Of a stretch of DNA of 64,000 bases, positions 1 to 9,112 are shown one piece after another (the stretch's first letter is position 1; every line of letters begins with the position of its first letter). The notes beneath the pieces were generated by a model. That model was not told where the DNA came from, searched no databases, and worked only from the letters and a program-made list of their open reading frames with translations. The stretch is from Hyphomicrobium sp. (lineage in GTDB: Bacteria; Pseudomonadota; Alphaproteobacteria; Rhizobiales; Hyphomicrobiaceae): NCBI GenBank assembly GCA_030148425.1, contig JASBTM010000015.1, forward strand, positions 1 through 64,000, in the 5' to 3' direction. Both the position numbers and the translations under genes were made by a program.

Positions 1-51
1 CCCGGTGTTTTCAGCAATTCCGGTTGCAGCAGACATGAGAATTGATCCGGA

Positions 52-1224
52 TCAGGTGTTGGACGCACGTCGCTCAGCGGGCGACGGCGCAGGCGTGAAT
101 TGGAAGGGCTCAGTCGCATTGCGACGACGCGGCAGGCCGGCACCGCTCATTGGTGTCGAGTCGCCTGGCGTGAAGGTGCGGTCGGCAGCTTCGCGGATCG
201 CATCTGCCACGGTGCAGACGCTGGCGACGTAGTTCTTGACCGAAGCCGAGCCATCGAGCTGCGAGACATTGTACTTGAGCGGCAGGATATTGCGGGCGCT
301 GGCGAGACCCATGCCACCCTTCGAGTCGATTGCCATCATCTCGCTCATGCACATCTTGCCGGGCTGAGCACACTGGTTGAGGATCAGCTTGTACAGATCG
401 GCATCGACGCTGTTGTAGAGCTTCACCGGCACCTTCTCGCTCGGCTTTTCGAGCTCGAGATAGACGTCGCGGCTCAGCTTGTCCTGGCTGCCCTTGGCCT
501 TGGCGATCCAGGCGTCGAAACCAGCCTGATCCACACCGTGGAAGGCGAAGCGCATGTTGGAGAAGCCGGCGCCCGAATAATTGGCCGAGAAGCCTTCATA
601 CTTGCCGGCCTTGTTGATGACGGCGTGCAGCTTTGTCTCCATGCCCGGCATCGCATAGATCTGGCCGGCCAGCGCGGGGATGTAGAACGAGTTCATCACC
701 GAAGTGGCCGTGATCTTGAAGCGGATCTGGCGATCCACCGGAGCAGCGAGTTCGTTGACCGCAGCCACGCCATATTCCGGATAGATAAACAGCCACTTCC
801 AGTCGAGCGCCACGACCTCGACGAGCAACGGGTCATTCAGCGTCGCGGCATTGCCGGGGCTGATGCGGTCGAGGCGGCGATACGGATCGAGCAGATGGGT
901 GCTGCTCCAGGTGATCGCACCGAGGCAGATGATGATCAGCAGCGGGATCGCCCAGATGACGAGCTCGAGATGGGTGGAGTGATCCCAGTCCGGCTCATAT
1001 TTCGCTTCGGTGTTCGCCTGTCGGTATTTCCAGGAGAAGAACACGATCAGGAACATCACCGGGATAATGATGAGCAGCATCAAAACCACGGAGACGACCA
1101 CGAGATCGCGCTGCTGCACTGCGATGTCACCCGCAGGATTCATCACGACGAAATTGCAGCCGCCAAGCAGGGCAACCAGTGGCAGCAAAAGGAGGATTCT
1201 CAGGCGGCTCAAGGTCTTACCCAT
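52..1224 (-). CDS. cyoA: Cytochrome o ubiquinol oxidase subunit II
   Basis: This is subunit II of a haem-copper quinol oxidase, which takes electrons from ubiquinol in the cytoplasmic membrane. The protein (390 aa) starts with a lipoprotein signal whose lipobox LLGGC places the lipidated Cys at residue 23. Two membrane helices follow (about residues 42-65 and 86-105), then a periplasmic cupredoxin domain that includes WKWLFIYPEYG. The start at 1224 was chosen because it places the signal peptide at the N-terminus; a longer frame runs to 1314 but lacks a plausible leader. cyoB, C and D should lie to the left of the window. The C-terminal tail is longer than in E. coli CyoA, as I expect for alphaproteobacterial forms. 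Confidence 0.93.
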   Translation of the reverse strand: MGKTLSRLRILLLLPLVALLGGCNFVVMNPAGDIAVQQRDLVVVSVVLMLLIIIPVMFLIVFFSWKYRQANTEAKYEPDWDHSTHLELVIWAIPLLIIICLGAITWSSTHLLDPYRRLDRISPGNAATLNDPLLVEVVALDWKWLFIYPEYGVAAVNELAAPVDRQIRFKITATSVMNSFYIPALAGQIYAMPGMETKLHAVINKAGKYEGFSANYSGAGFSNMRFAFHGVDQAGFDAWIAKAKGSQDKLSRDVYLELEKPSEKVPVKLYNSVDADLYKLILNQCAQPGKMCMSEMMAIDSKGGMGLASARNILPLKYNVSQLDGSASVKNYVASVCTVADAIREAADRTFTPGDSTPMSGAGLPRRRNATEPFQFTPAPSPAERRASNT

Positions 1225-1393
1225 TCGATGATGTCCGTTTGCGCGCACGGTTAGGCGCATTTGCTGCAGGGCAACATTGGACAATTTGTCCAATGGTTCG
1301 GAACTGCGCTTCACGACAAATCGTCAACTGGCCGGCATGCATTCTTGCGCCGAATTCAGTATACGCAACCTACGATACAAATGGATTGAAGAT

Positions 1394-2728
1394 ATGGCGC
1401 AAGCGCAATCGACGATGGAAGAGGATGCCCGTCGCCTGAACGCGGACAGCCACGGCCAGGTGAACCCGGGCGAGATCGCCATCGGGGTCATCATCGGGCG
1501 CACGTCGGAATTCTTCGACTTCTTCGTCTACGCGATCGCCTCGGTGCTGGTTTTCCCGAAACTGGTGTTTCCGAACCACGACCCGTTGACCGGCACACTC
1601 TATTCTTTCGCGATCTTTGCGCTGGCTTTCATTGCGCGCCCGATCGGTACGATGATCTTCACCGAGATCGATCGCCGCCAGGGCAAGGGCGCGAAGATGA
1701 CCATTGCGCTGTTCCTGCTCGGCGTCTCCACCGTCGCCATCGCCTTCCTGCCCGGTTATGAGACCATTGGCATCGCATCCGCTTGGTTGCTGGCCGCGGC
1801 CCGCATCGGCCAGGGCCTGTCCTGGGGCGGCACCTGGGATGGCCTTGCGTCGCTTCTCGCGCTGAACGCGCCGGAAGGCCGCAAGGGCTGGTACGCCATG
1901 ATCCCGCAGCTGGGCGCACCGATCGGCCTGATCGTCGCCTCCGCGCTGTTCGCCTTCTTCGTCGATACGCTCTCTGCTGAAGATTTCCTCGACTGGGGCT
2001 GGCGCTATCCGTTCTTCGTGGCCTTCGCCATCAACGTCGTCGCACTGTTCGCCCGTCTCCGCATGGTGGTGACGCCGGGCTATACCGAACTGTTCGAAAG
2101 CCGTGAGCTCGAGCCGTCGTCGGTGCCGGAGACCCTGGCACAGCAGGGCCGCACCATCGTCGTCGGCGCCTTCGCACCGCTCGCGTCTTTCGCTCTCTTT
2201 CACATGGTCACGGTGTTTCCGCTGTCCTGGGTGTTCCTGTTCACCCGTGAAACGCCCGGCCGCTTCCTCGTGATCGAATGCATCGGCGCCGTTGTCGGCA
2301 TCATCGCGATGCTGTTCTCGGGCTATATCGCGGACAAGGTCGGTCGCCGTACCCTGCTCGCCGGCTCGGCGATCGCGATCGCGGTGTTCTCGGGCTTCGC
2401 TCCTCAGATGCTCGATGGCGGCCTCGCTGGCGAACTCGCCTTCATGATCCTTGGCTTCATCTTGCTCGGCCTGTCGCTCGGCCAGTCCTCGGGTTCGGTC
2501 GCATCGAGCTTCCGCAAGCGCTATCGCTACACCGCCTCGGCGCTGACCACCGACCTTGCCTGGCTGTTCGGCGCCGGCTTCGCACCGCTGGTCGCACTCG
2601 TGATGTCGAGCCATTTCGGCCTGCCATCGTCGGGCATCTATCTGCTCTCGGGCGCGGTCTGCACGCTGCTGGCGATCTCGATCAACCGCCAGTTCGCCAG
2701 CCGCGACGCGGAAGCGGTTCAGCCTTAA
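1394..2728 (+). CDS. MFS transporter, metabolite:proton symporter type
   Basis: A 444-aa major facilitator protein with about twelve hydrophobic segments. It has the family signature of the metabolite:H+ symporters (EFFDFFVYAIAS in helix 1; RPIGTMIFTEIDRRQGK for the loop 2-3 motif; DKVGRRTLL for the second-half repeat of that motif). Substrate cannot be told from sequence. I chose the ATG at 1394 because the residues before it in the same frame look non-coding. It is transcribed divergently from cyoA across about 170 bp, and a strong hairpin terminator follows. Related transporters often sit next to cyoABCD in this bacterial order, which suggests a link with quinol oxidase expression; this is inference. 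Confidence 0.85.
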   Translation: MAQAQSTMEEDARRLNADSHGQVNPGEIAIGVIIGRTSEFFDFFVYAIASVLVFPKLVFPNHDPLTGTLYSFAIFALAFIARPIGTMIFTEIDRRQGKGAKMTIALFLLGVSTVAIAFLPGYETIGIASAWLLAAARIGQGLSWGGTWDGLASLLALNAPEGRKGWYAMIPQLGAPIGLIVASALFAFFVDTLSAEDFLDWGWRYPFFVAFAINVVALFARLRMVVTPGYTELFESRELEPSSVPETLAQQGRTIVVGAFAPLASFALFHMVTVFPLSWVFLFTRETPGRFLVIECIGAVVGIIAMLFSGYIADKVGRRTLLAGSAIAIAVFSGFAPQMLDGGLAGELAFMILGFILLGLSLGQSSGSVASSFRKRYRYTASALTTDLAWLFGAGFAPLVALVMSSHFGLPSSGIYLLSGAVCTLLAISINRQFASRDAEAVQP

Positions 2729-2752
2729 GCGCGGCAGAGCAAGCCAGATAAC

Positions 2753-2785
2753 AAAAAGGGCCCGGCAATCTGCCGGGCCCTTTTT
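2753..2785. terminator. Bidirectional intrinsic terminator
   Basis: A perfect 10-bp stem (GGGCCCGGCA with TGCCGGGCCC, 3-nt loop) is flanked by A5 on the left and T5 on the right, so it can end transcription of the MFS gene and of the convergent SDR gene. Confidence 0.9.
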
Positions 2786-2804
2786 CGTTTCTGGGTATGA
2801 GCGC

Positions 2805-3551
2805 TCAGGCGTTGGCGCCGCCATCCACCAGAAGGCCGGTGCCGGTGATCTGCCGCGCGGCAGGGCTTGCCAGGAAAGCAACCGCGGCTCCGATATCTTC
2901 CGGCTTGCCGTAATGGCCGAGCGCCGACAGCGCGCGCTGCGCGTCCGCGGTTTCGCCCTGGGCAGGGTTCATGTCGGTGTCGGTCGATCCGGGATGGACC
3001 AGATTGACGGTGATACCGCGCGGGCCAAGCTCGCGGGCCAGACCGCGGGTGAAGGACAGCAGCGCCGACTTTGACATCGAATAGACGGTGACGCCCGGAA
3101 ACGGCACGCGTTCGGCGAGGTTCGCTCCGATCGAGATGATGCGGCCGCCCTGTCCAAGCAACGGAATGGCGGCCTGCGAGGCCAGCACCACCGAGCGCAC
3201 ATTCACGTCGAGGATTGCATCGATATCCGCGAGGCTCATCTCGGCGACCGGACCACGGCGCGCGATGCCAGCATTGTTGACGAGGATGTCGAGGCCACCG
3301 AGCTTTGCGGCGGCCTCCTGCACCGAGGCTTTCACGGCAGCCGCGTCAGCGCTGTCGGCCTGGATCGCGAAGCCGCGCCGGCCCTTGGCCTCGATGGCCC
3401 GAACGACCTCGTTGGCTTTATCGGCCGAACGCTCGTAAGTGATCGCAACATCTGCACCTTTTTCGGCGAGCGTCAGTGCGATGGCGGCTCCGATGCCGCG
3501 TGATGCGCCGGTGACAAGGGCACGTTTTCCAGTCAGCTCACTCATGGTCAT
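2805..3551 (-). CDS. SDR family oxidoreductase
   Basis: A classical short-chain dehydrogenase/reductase (248 aa), NAD(P)-dependent, of the 3-oxoacyl-reductase-like group. Visible are the nucleotide-binding TGASRGIG near residues 14-21, the structural NNAG near residue 90, the catalytic YSMSK pair, the PGSTDTDMN loop and the C-terminal GTGLLVDGGANA. The ATG at 3551 has AGAAAG a few bases upstream; an in-frame ATG at 3545 is the alternative. It is divergent from the tetR start at 3627, and an operator-like palindrome abuts its start codon. SDR genes beside a divergent TetR regulator are commonly controlled by it, so the chimeric neighbour may still act on this promoter. Confidence 0.88.
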   Translation of the reverse strand: MTMSELTGKRALVTGASRGIGAAIALTLAEKGADVAITYERSADKANEVVRAIEAKGRRGFAIQADSADAAAVKASVQEAAAKLGGLDILVNNAGIARRGPVAEMSLADIDAILDVNVRSVVLASQAAIPLLGQGGRIISIGANLAERVPFPGVTVYSMSKSALLSFTRGLARELGPRGITVNLVHPGSTDTDMNPAQGETADAQRALSALGHYGKPEDIGAAVAFLASPAARQITGTGLLVDGGANA

Positions 3552-3554
3552 TTC

Positions 3555-3578
3555 TTTCTGTATTAAACGATACAGAAA
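3555..3578. promoter_or_regulatory. Probable TetR operator
   Basis: Perfect 9-bp inverted repeat, TTTCTGTAT and ATACAGAAA with a 6-nt spacer, lying 4 bp upstream of the SDR start codon. The half-site sequence AACGATACAGAAA recurs as AACGATGCAGAAT at about 3622-3634, over the start of the divergent tetR, which is the usual pattern for an autoregulating TetR repressor. Confidence 0.6.
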
Positions 3579-3626
3579 TGAACTAAGCGCGTTGCAGGCG
3601 CCCGTCAAGGGATTATATATCGAACG

Positions 3627-5279
3627 ATGCAGAATTCAGAAAAAGCCCCCGTCGCACCCAAGCCCGCCCGTGGCCGGCCTCGTGCCTTCGATCGAGACGC
3701 AGCCCTTTCGGCTGCGACTCATCTGTTCTGGCAGAAGGGCTATGCCGCGACGTCGATCTCCGATCTCACCGAGGCCATGGGCATCGGCTCGCCCAGCCTC
3801 TATGCGGCGTTTGGCTCGAAGGAGGCGCTCTATGGCGAGGCGCTGCGCTATTACGGCGAGAATTACGAAGCCATGGTGTGGAACGCGCTATCCATCACCG
3901 TAGTTATCGATCAATCGCTAGAGGCGCGATGGTCGATCCACAATGATCGTATCGATGCCATCGACAAGGACCCACCGACCGTACGTTACAAAGACGCCAA
4001 GCGGATGGGCACCAATCGCTTGGGACCGTATGCCGAACGACATCTCGGCTGGGGCCGAACCTCCGTCCTGACACGCATCGGCGAGGCTGGTGAGGGATAT
4101 AGCCTTCAACTGGCGGAAGCCGGCCGGGCGGCCCGCACAGCCTTCAAGGCCGGCGATCAAGGTATCTTCAAAAAAGCCGTCGACCGGGCAGAGGAGCTGA
4201 GCAAGCTATTCGCCGTGCCCGTCCGAGGGAAATTCACAGCCGAACTGGACGTTCAAGGGGTCAGCATCACCTCTGGCGGGATTGCATTGCATGACGGCAA
4301 CCTTCCACTCCGCCGACTTGGAACTGGGTCCTCTCGCCTTCTCGTGTCCGCGCTTCAGCACGACGCCGGCCCGCCTCATATCGCTATCGTCGACGAAATC
4401 GAACATGGTCTGGAACCGCATCGCGTCGCCCGGCTGCTCAAGTATCTGAAAACGCCCAAGGGCGGGGAAGGTGCCGTCCAGCCGCAGATGTTCGTGACGA
4501 CACACTCGCCAGTCGTCATCCGCGAGCTAACCGCCTCGGATATTTTTGCCGTTCGATCGTCAGCGGGTGTGACGACCGTGGCGTCAGTTTCGGGACTGGC
4601 CAGAGACCTCGACACGGCGCAGCGTCACCTTCGCGGAACGCCTGAGGCCTTCCTCGCGCGCAAGGTTCTTGTTGGCGAGGGGCGAACGGAACAGGGCCTT
4701 ATGCGCGGGCTAGATGGATGGTGGCATACTAGCGGCCGAGATTCGTTCGCATTGCAGGGAGCGGTCCCGATCGATGGCGGGGGCAAGGATAAGGCCCCAC
4801 TTATCGCCGAGCATCTTCGCGATCTTGGATACGAGGTCTGGCTTCTTCTGGACTCCGACCAGCCGCCAAACGCGGAGGCCTTGCGCAGAGCGACCGACAA
4901 AGGCGCGGCCTTCTGGCAATGGCCTGACAACTGCTCGACCGAGCAACGGCTGTTTCTCGACCTACCCTGGGCCGGAGTACGCGCACTGATTGCCCTCGCA
5001 ATCGAGTGCGTCGGACAGGACAGCGTCATCGCCGTCCTCGACAATGCCTTGAACGCCGCCGGCCTTCCGACCGTTTCCGCCGCCAAGCTGGGACCGGAGC
5101 GCGACACCGTGGATTTGCGTCAGCTGATTGGTAAGGTCGCGAACGACAAGAGTTGGTTCAAGGACATTTCACGCGGCGAAGGGTTGGCATCAGTTGTCGG
5201 CCCCCATTTGGCCAACGTGGCTGCAACTCCACTCGCCCAAGGGCTCGATGCCATGCGGACATGGATCGATGGCTCCTGA
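3627..5279 (+). CDS. TetR N-terminus fused in frame to a beheaded GajA (OLD-family nuclease)
   Basis: One open frame of 550 aa joins two unrelated parts. Residues 1 to about 88 are a TetR DNA-binding domain (RPRAFDRDAALSAATHLFW, then the SPSLYAAFGSKEAL recognition helix), matching the divergent SDR gene. From about 3885 the protein becomes an ABC-type ATPase plus Toprim nuclease of the OLD/GajA type: signature LGTGSSRLL near residue 232, Walker B IAIVDEIEHGLEPHR near 252, H-loop TTHSP near 290, Toprim EGRTE near 350 and LLDSDQ near 407. The GajA N-terminus with Walker A is absent, as is the TetR ligand domain. GajB follows with an 11-bp overlap. The fusion marks the chromosome-island boundary. 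It is probably inactive as an ATPase, but it could still bind the SDR operator. Confidence 0.75.
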   Translation: MQNSEKAPVAPKPARGRPRAFDRDAALSAATHLFWQKGYAATSISDLTEAMGIGSPSLYAAFGSKEALYGEALRYYGENYEAMVWNALSITVVIDQSLEARWSIHNDRIDAIDKDPPTVRYKDAKRMGTNRLGPYAERHLGWGRTSVLTRIGEAGEGYSLQLAEAGRAARTAFKAGDQGIFKKAVDRAEELSKLFAVPVRGKFTAELDVQGVSITSGGIALHDGNLPLRRLGTGSSRLLVSALQHDAGPPHIAIVDEIEHGLEPHRVARLLKYLKTPKGGEGAVQPQMFVTTHSPVVIRELTASDIFAVRSSAGVTTVASVSGLARDLDTAQRHLRGTPEAFLARKVLVGEGRTEQGLMRGLDGWWHTSGRDSFALQGAVPIDGGGKDKAPLIAEHLRDLGYEVWLLLDSDQPPNAEALRRATDKGAAFWQWPDNCSTEQRLFLDLPWAGVRALIALAIECVGQDSVIAVLDNALNAAGLPTVSAAKLGPERDTVDLRQLIGKVANDKSWFKDISRGEGLASVVGPHLANVAATPLAQGLDAMRTWIDGS

Positions 5280-6720
5280 GGTAGACGCAGATATTGCGCG
5301 ATTGGCGGCCGGCGTTCGACGGGGGAGCATCATTGCGGCCGCTGGCTGCGGGAAAACCGAGCAAATTGCCCGTGCGGTGGGCGTGTCCGAACATCGCCGG
5401 CTCATTCTTACGCACACGCATGCCGGCGTCGACGCGCTCACGCGACGCCTCAAGAAACTTCAAATTCCTAGCGGTAAGTATCGCATCGACACGATCGCCG
5501 GCTGGTGCCTCCGGTTTGCGGCTTCCTTTCCTCGGCGCTCCGGCATCCTTTCGACCGCCCCCAACTCCACGGCGGAGTGGGACGCAGTTTATGCCGCCGG
5601 AGCCTGCCTACTCGATAGTGGCGCCGTGGATGGGGTGATCAATTCTTCATATGGTGGCTGCTTCGTTGACGAGTACCAAGATTGCACCCTGCAGCAGCAC
5701 GATGTGATCCGACGGCTCGCCAATCATTTGCCGACGTGCGTTTTTGGCGACCCGCTTCAGGCCATCTTCGACTTCCGGGGCCAAACGCCGGTTAGCTGGG
5801 AGAAGGATGTCTTTCCAAACTTTGGACAAGCAGCCGAACTGGCAACTCCATGGCGATGGAAGAACGCCGGGAACGAGGATCTCGCCGAATGGCTTCGAGC
5901 CGTGCGGCTGGCGCTTCAGAAGGGCGAAATTCTTGATCTCAGCAATCGTCCAAGTTGCGTAACCTGGACCGCCTTGCCCGCCGATCCGCGCCATCAGCAG
6001 GCTACAGTAGTCCGGCAATGCCTCGAATCGATGCGCGATGACCTGCTTGGAAACCTCATAGTCATCGGCGACAGCACTAGCGAAAACCGTCGATCGGCGC
6101 TGGCGCAGAAGCTCGCACAGCAAGGGTTCGTCAATATCGAGGCGGTCGGCTGCAAGACGCTTTTCGCCACGGCCAGAGCCATTGATGGGTCGGTCGGACA
6201 AGCGCGTTTCAAGATGCTCCTGGCTTTCGCCGCCAAATGTATGATCGGGGCCGACAAGGCAGAACTCCAGCGCGCCGTTGACGCCCGCCAACAGGGCCGC
6301 CGCTTGGGCCAGGCTAAATTCGGCGATCTTTTGCAGCTCACCGATGCGATCATCCAGGACGGTGGCGATGACTCGATGCTCGCCTTCCTCCAGGCGCTGC
6401 GAGATCGGCCGGGCGTCCGCATCTACCGCCGCGAAATGTACTTTGCGATGCAATCGGCCCTCCAGACCACGACGAAGACCCAACCCCCGAGCCTCCACGC
6501 GTCGATCTGGGAGGTTCAAAATCGAAGTCGTCACGCCGGTCGCCGATTGGGAATCCGCAGTATTGGAAGCACGCTCTTGGTGAAAGGTTTGGAGTTCGAC
6601 CGAGCCATCGTGACATCAACCGACGCAATGAGCGGCAAGGATTTGTATGTAGCGCTCACGCGCGCGACGAAAACTATAAGAATTATATCGCCGAGCGTCC
6701 GCTTCACGCCTGCGGCGTAG
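5269..6720 (+). CDS. gajB: GajB-like UvrD/Rep-family helicase (Gabija)
   Basis: A 483-aa superfamily 1 helicase, close to the usual size of GajB. Motifs in order: Walker A AAGCGKTEQIA near residue 22, motif II FVDEYQDCT, motif III FGDPLQAIFDFRG, then C-terminal VKGLEFDRA (motif V) and YVALTRATKT (motif VI). In Gabija, GajB associates with GajA and senses nucleotide depletion or DNA ends during phage infection. The ATG at 5269 overlaps the 3' end of the gajA part by 11 bp, so the two were translated together before the 5' end of gajA was lost. The helicase itself looks intact. Without a working GajA it is likely an orphan. Confidence 0.8.
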   Translation: MAPEVDADIARLAAGVRRGSIIAAAGCGKTEQIARAVGVSEHRRLILTHTHAGVDALTRRLKKLQIPSGKYRIDTIAGWCLRFAASFPRRSGILSTAPNSTAEWDAVYAAGACLLDSGAVDGVINSSYGGCFVDEYQDCTLQQHDVIRRLANHLPTCVFGDPLQAIFDFRGQTPVSWEKDVFPNFGQAAELATPWRWKNAGNEDLAEWLRAVRLALQKGEILDLSNRPSCVTWTALPADPRHQQATVVRQCLESMRDDLLGNLIVIGDSTSENRRSALAQKLAQQGFVNIEAVGCKTLFATARAIDGSVGQARFKMLLAFAAKCMIGADKAELQRAVDARQQGRRLGQAKFGDLLQLTDAIIQDGGDDSMLAFLQALRDRPGVRIYRREMYFAMQSALQTTTKTQPPSLHASIWEVQNRSRHAGRRLGIRSIGSTLLVKGLEFDRAIVTSTDAMSGKDLYVALTRATKTIRIISPSVRFTPAA

Positions 6721-6819
6721 AGCGCGCTTCTCACTCAGAACAACAACTCGGTGGAAGCATTGCGCCAAGACAAATGGCAACACGTCCAACGAACATAGAA
6801 GGTCATTCTAGGAGGATTT

Positions 6820-7956
6820 ATGGCAACCACTGCTTACTCGCAACACTACGCTCGCGAGATCGACGTCGAGCAACTCGCATGGTTGCTGAGCGGAAGGCAG
6901 CCCATTGCCGCCGAGCAGGTTCCCGAAATAGATCCCAAATGGAGCGACTGGATTCGCTCGGACGTTCGATGTTCGTCGTGCGGCAGCACCGGCGCTCATG
7001 TCGTGCGTTCGGCTCGCGCCCGCGCAACGCAAAAGCTGATCAGGCAATCTCACTTCCGGTTCGTCGGGCAGGACGGCAACGACGCGCATCATCCTTTCTG
7101 TGAATTCTATGGCGAAGACGATGGCGTGCTCACCCAACCTGACGGGCTCGTGAATCTCGGGTCTGAGAAATCTGCAGAAACACGACTGATCAGAGAGCTT
7201 GTGTGCAAAGGTATCGAGCAGAAGCTATTCGATCAGTCGACGATCCGCGCCATGCGCCAATGGTTTTTCGAACTGAAAGCCTCTAGCCGCGTCCGGGTGA
7301 CGGTCACACCTGAGCAAATTGAATGGACCCGATGCCTACGGCGCCACTCGCATTATCAACGCTGGACCTTCCATCCTGCCCAAGCAGAAATGCCAGGCTT
7401 CGATTGGGCAGCCGCGGCAAAGTACCAATTCACAGAAGAGCACCTTGCCCTGTTTGAACTTCTCAGGGAGACGCCGGTCGAGCCGCCGCATTGGCGTCGG
7501 GCCCAGGAACTGGCCACGAAGCACAAGGATCAGGAGGTTTTCGACGTCAGTGCCTTGCGGCCGCACTACGACGCAGCGCTCACGCTCTGTGGTTTTGTCG
7601 CGAAGAACGCTGGCATCAAGTTCAGTCCGATCAATCCTGATTCCTACAGGTGGAAGGGACCGCCGATTCCACTCCTTGCCCTCTGCGCACTGTCGTTGTT
7701 TGTCTGCCGGTGGGATATGAACGCGGCAATCGCAACGTTTGCGAAGCTCTTGACGGCGCCGGCGCCGGCTGACCTGTCTCTTGGCAATGTCATCGGTCTA
7801 AACCCATTTCACGAATACACACCTTGGCGCCTAGTCCAGTTGTCAACCGATATTGCAGCGCGTGGCTTCGAAGGATACCACTATCCCGCCCAACTGATGG
7901 CGATAGAAGCGAAGCTGCGCGAGCAATACCGCCTATGGAAACTGCAGAATCCATAG
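6820..7956 (+). CDS. Unrecognised 378-aa protein with Cys/His cluster
   Basis: I do not recognise this family. The start is secure: TAGGAGG sits 5 bp before the ATG. The N-terminal third has a possible metal site, CSSCGSTGAH followed some 40 residues later by HHPFCEFYGE, resembling a zinc ribbon built from separated parts. The rest looks alpha-helical, with many aromatic residues and no clear membrane segment. It begins 100 bp after gajB on the same strand, inside a defence island, and its codon use is less GC-biased than the ICE backbone. A defence or DNA-binding role is only inferred from position. Confidence 0.7.
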   Translation: MATTAYSQHYAREIDVEQLAWLLSGRQPIAAEQVPEIDPKWSDWIRSDVRCSSCGSTGAHVVRSARARATQKLIRQSHFRFVGQDGNDAHHPFCEFYGEDDGVLTQPDGLVNLGSEKSAETRLIRELVCKGIEQKLFDQSTIRAMRQWFFELKASSRVRVTVTPEQIEWTRCLRRHSHYQRWTFHPAQAEMPGFDWAAAAKYQFTEEHLALFELLRETPVEPPHWRRAQELATKHKDQEVFDVSALRPHYDAALTLCGFVAKNAGIKFSPINPDSYRWKGPPIPLLALCALSLFVCRWDMNAAIATFAKLLTAPAPADLSLGNVIGLNPFHEYTPWRLVQLSTDIAARGFEGYHYPAQLMAIEAKLREQYRLWKLQNP

Positions 7957-7981
7957 GCACCCAGCCTGGCCCTACGATCGC

Positions 7982-8281
7982 CTACTGCAGAAGATTCAGA
8001 TCGAGCAGCGATTTCGCAAACCGCTCGATGAAGCGCCTTGCGTGGCGCATTCCATCGTCCAGTTCGGCCTCACTGATTTCGTGTGCTCGATGGATGATCC
8101 CGTCGCGTCGCCCGATTAGCAAACTCAGATTGTCCCGATGCGGCAATCTTTGAGGTGCCGTCAGGACGCCGATGCGCCGCGGCGCAGACTGGAGAGCGCC
8201 GAGCGCCTCGCGAGGGCCAAGCGTTTCGGTCCCGTTTTCCCGAAAAGCAGACAGCGCTAAATCGTCCCGAACCGGCGCATC
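7982..8281 (-). pseudogene. 3' part of an unknown gene, 5'-truncated
   Basis: An open frame of about 100 codons ends at 7984-7982 (TAG). It reads like genuine protein (for example LLIGRRDGIIHRAHEISE, then MRHARRFIERFAKSLLDL), but no start codon with a ribosome site is present and a stop lies just upstream. Its upstream end coincides with the truncated end of a dnaE2 remnant on the other strand, so two broken genes meet here. Family not recognised. Confidence 0.4.
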
Positions 8282-8566
8282 ATACTGTCAGCCGGCATGT
8301 TCGCCGTGCGCGGCCGCATCCAGCGCGAGGGCGAAGTCGTGCATCTCGTCGCCCAGCGCCTGACTGATCTCTCGGCGGACCTCGCCAGTGTCGGCGATCG
8401 CGACGCCGCATTCCCGCTGCCGCATGGACGCGGTGACGAATTCCACCATGGCTCGCCGACCCCCGATCCGCGCGGTCTGGCACCGAAGGGGCTGCGCACA
8501 CGCGACATCTACGTCCGCGATCTGCACATCGACTCGATCAAGGTGAAGACGCGGGATTTTCGATGA
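8261..8566 (+). pseudogene. dnaE2: 3' remnant of error-prone polymerase dnaE2
   Basis: The last roughly 100 codons of an ImuC/DnaE2-type polymerase: NRRIILSAG, GRIQREGEVVHLV, DEFHHGSPTPDPRGL and the terminal DLHIDSIKVKTRDFR are typical of its C-terminal OB-fold end in alphaproteobacteria. A stop codon (8258-8260) sits directly before the recognisable part, and the rest of the about 1,000-codon gene is missing. It cannot be functional. It marks an old insertion or deletion scar between defence cassettes. Confidence 0.8.
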
Positions 8567-8641
8567 TTTTTAACGATCGGCCTTGAAAGCGGCAAGCGAC
8601 CCCCTTAGGTTTCTCGTTAGTCAGATCTAATGAGAAGAGCT

Positions 8642-9100
8642 ATGGCGACGCTTATTGCAGAGATACCAGATCACAGTCTGAAGGGCGCGCTTGAGGCCTT
8701 GTCTCCGTACGTTAAGCCCGAAAATCTCAAGCTTTTCAGCCCGATTGCGGTCCCAAAGGACCAAGGTGACGACGAACTGGCGAAACTTGCACAAAAGGTC
8801 GTAGACGCAGTTCGTCCCAAACCCAGCCAGCCCCTGCGGAGAGAAGCGCTCCAAAAGCTTCTCAGTGGCCACGACACCTTCAGCAACCAAACCGGCCAAG
8901 CCGATCCCGCCCTCAGAAACGCCATGGGGGCGATTTCTAAAGCACTGAAAACCGTCTTCGCCCACGACCAAGCAGTCCGCCGCCTCGCAATCCCCAAGAA
9001 GACACACTTCCCCGATGGCGCTTATCGCGGAACCGTCTACATCCTCACGCCGCTCGGCGCCCGTGTTCGGGATCTGCTGAAGGCCGAGAACGCAATCTGA
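8642..9100 (+). CDS. Small protein, first gene of oxygenase/HEPN cassette
   Basis: A 152-aa protein that I do not recognise. It looks mostly helical; the C-terminal segment GTVYILTPLGARVRDLLKAE resembles the wing and last helix of a winged-helix DNA-binding domain, so a regulator is possible. The ATG at 8642 has AAGAG just upstream, while the earlier in-frame ATG at 8630 has none. The oxygenase gene starts 12 bp after its stop, and a further gene overlaps that one, so the three form one operon. Function is unknown. Confidence 0.6.
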   Translation: MATLIAEIPDHSLKGALEALSPYVKPENLKLFSPIAVPKDQGDDELAKLAQKVVDAVRPKPSQPLRREALQKLLSGHDTFSNQTGQADPALRNAMGAISKALKTVFAHDQAVRRLAIPKKTHFPDGAYRGTVYILTPLGARVRDLLKAENAI

Positions 9101-9112
9101 GGGACTGCAAAA

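Noticed and set aside
1277..1393. Longer N-terminus for the MFS transporter
   Set aside because: The extra 39 residues are unlike transporter leaders and overlap the divergent cyoA promoter region.
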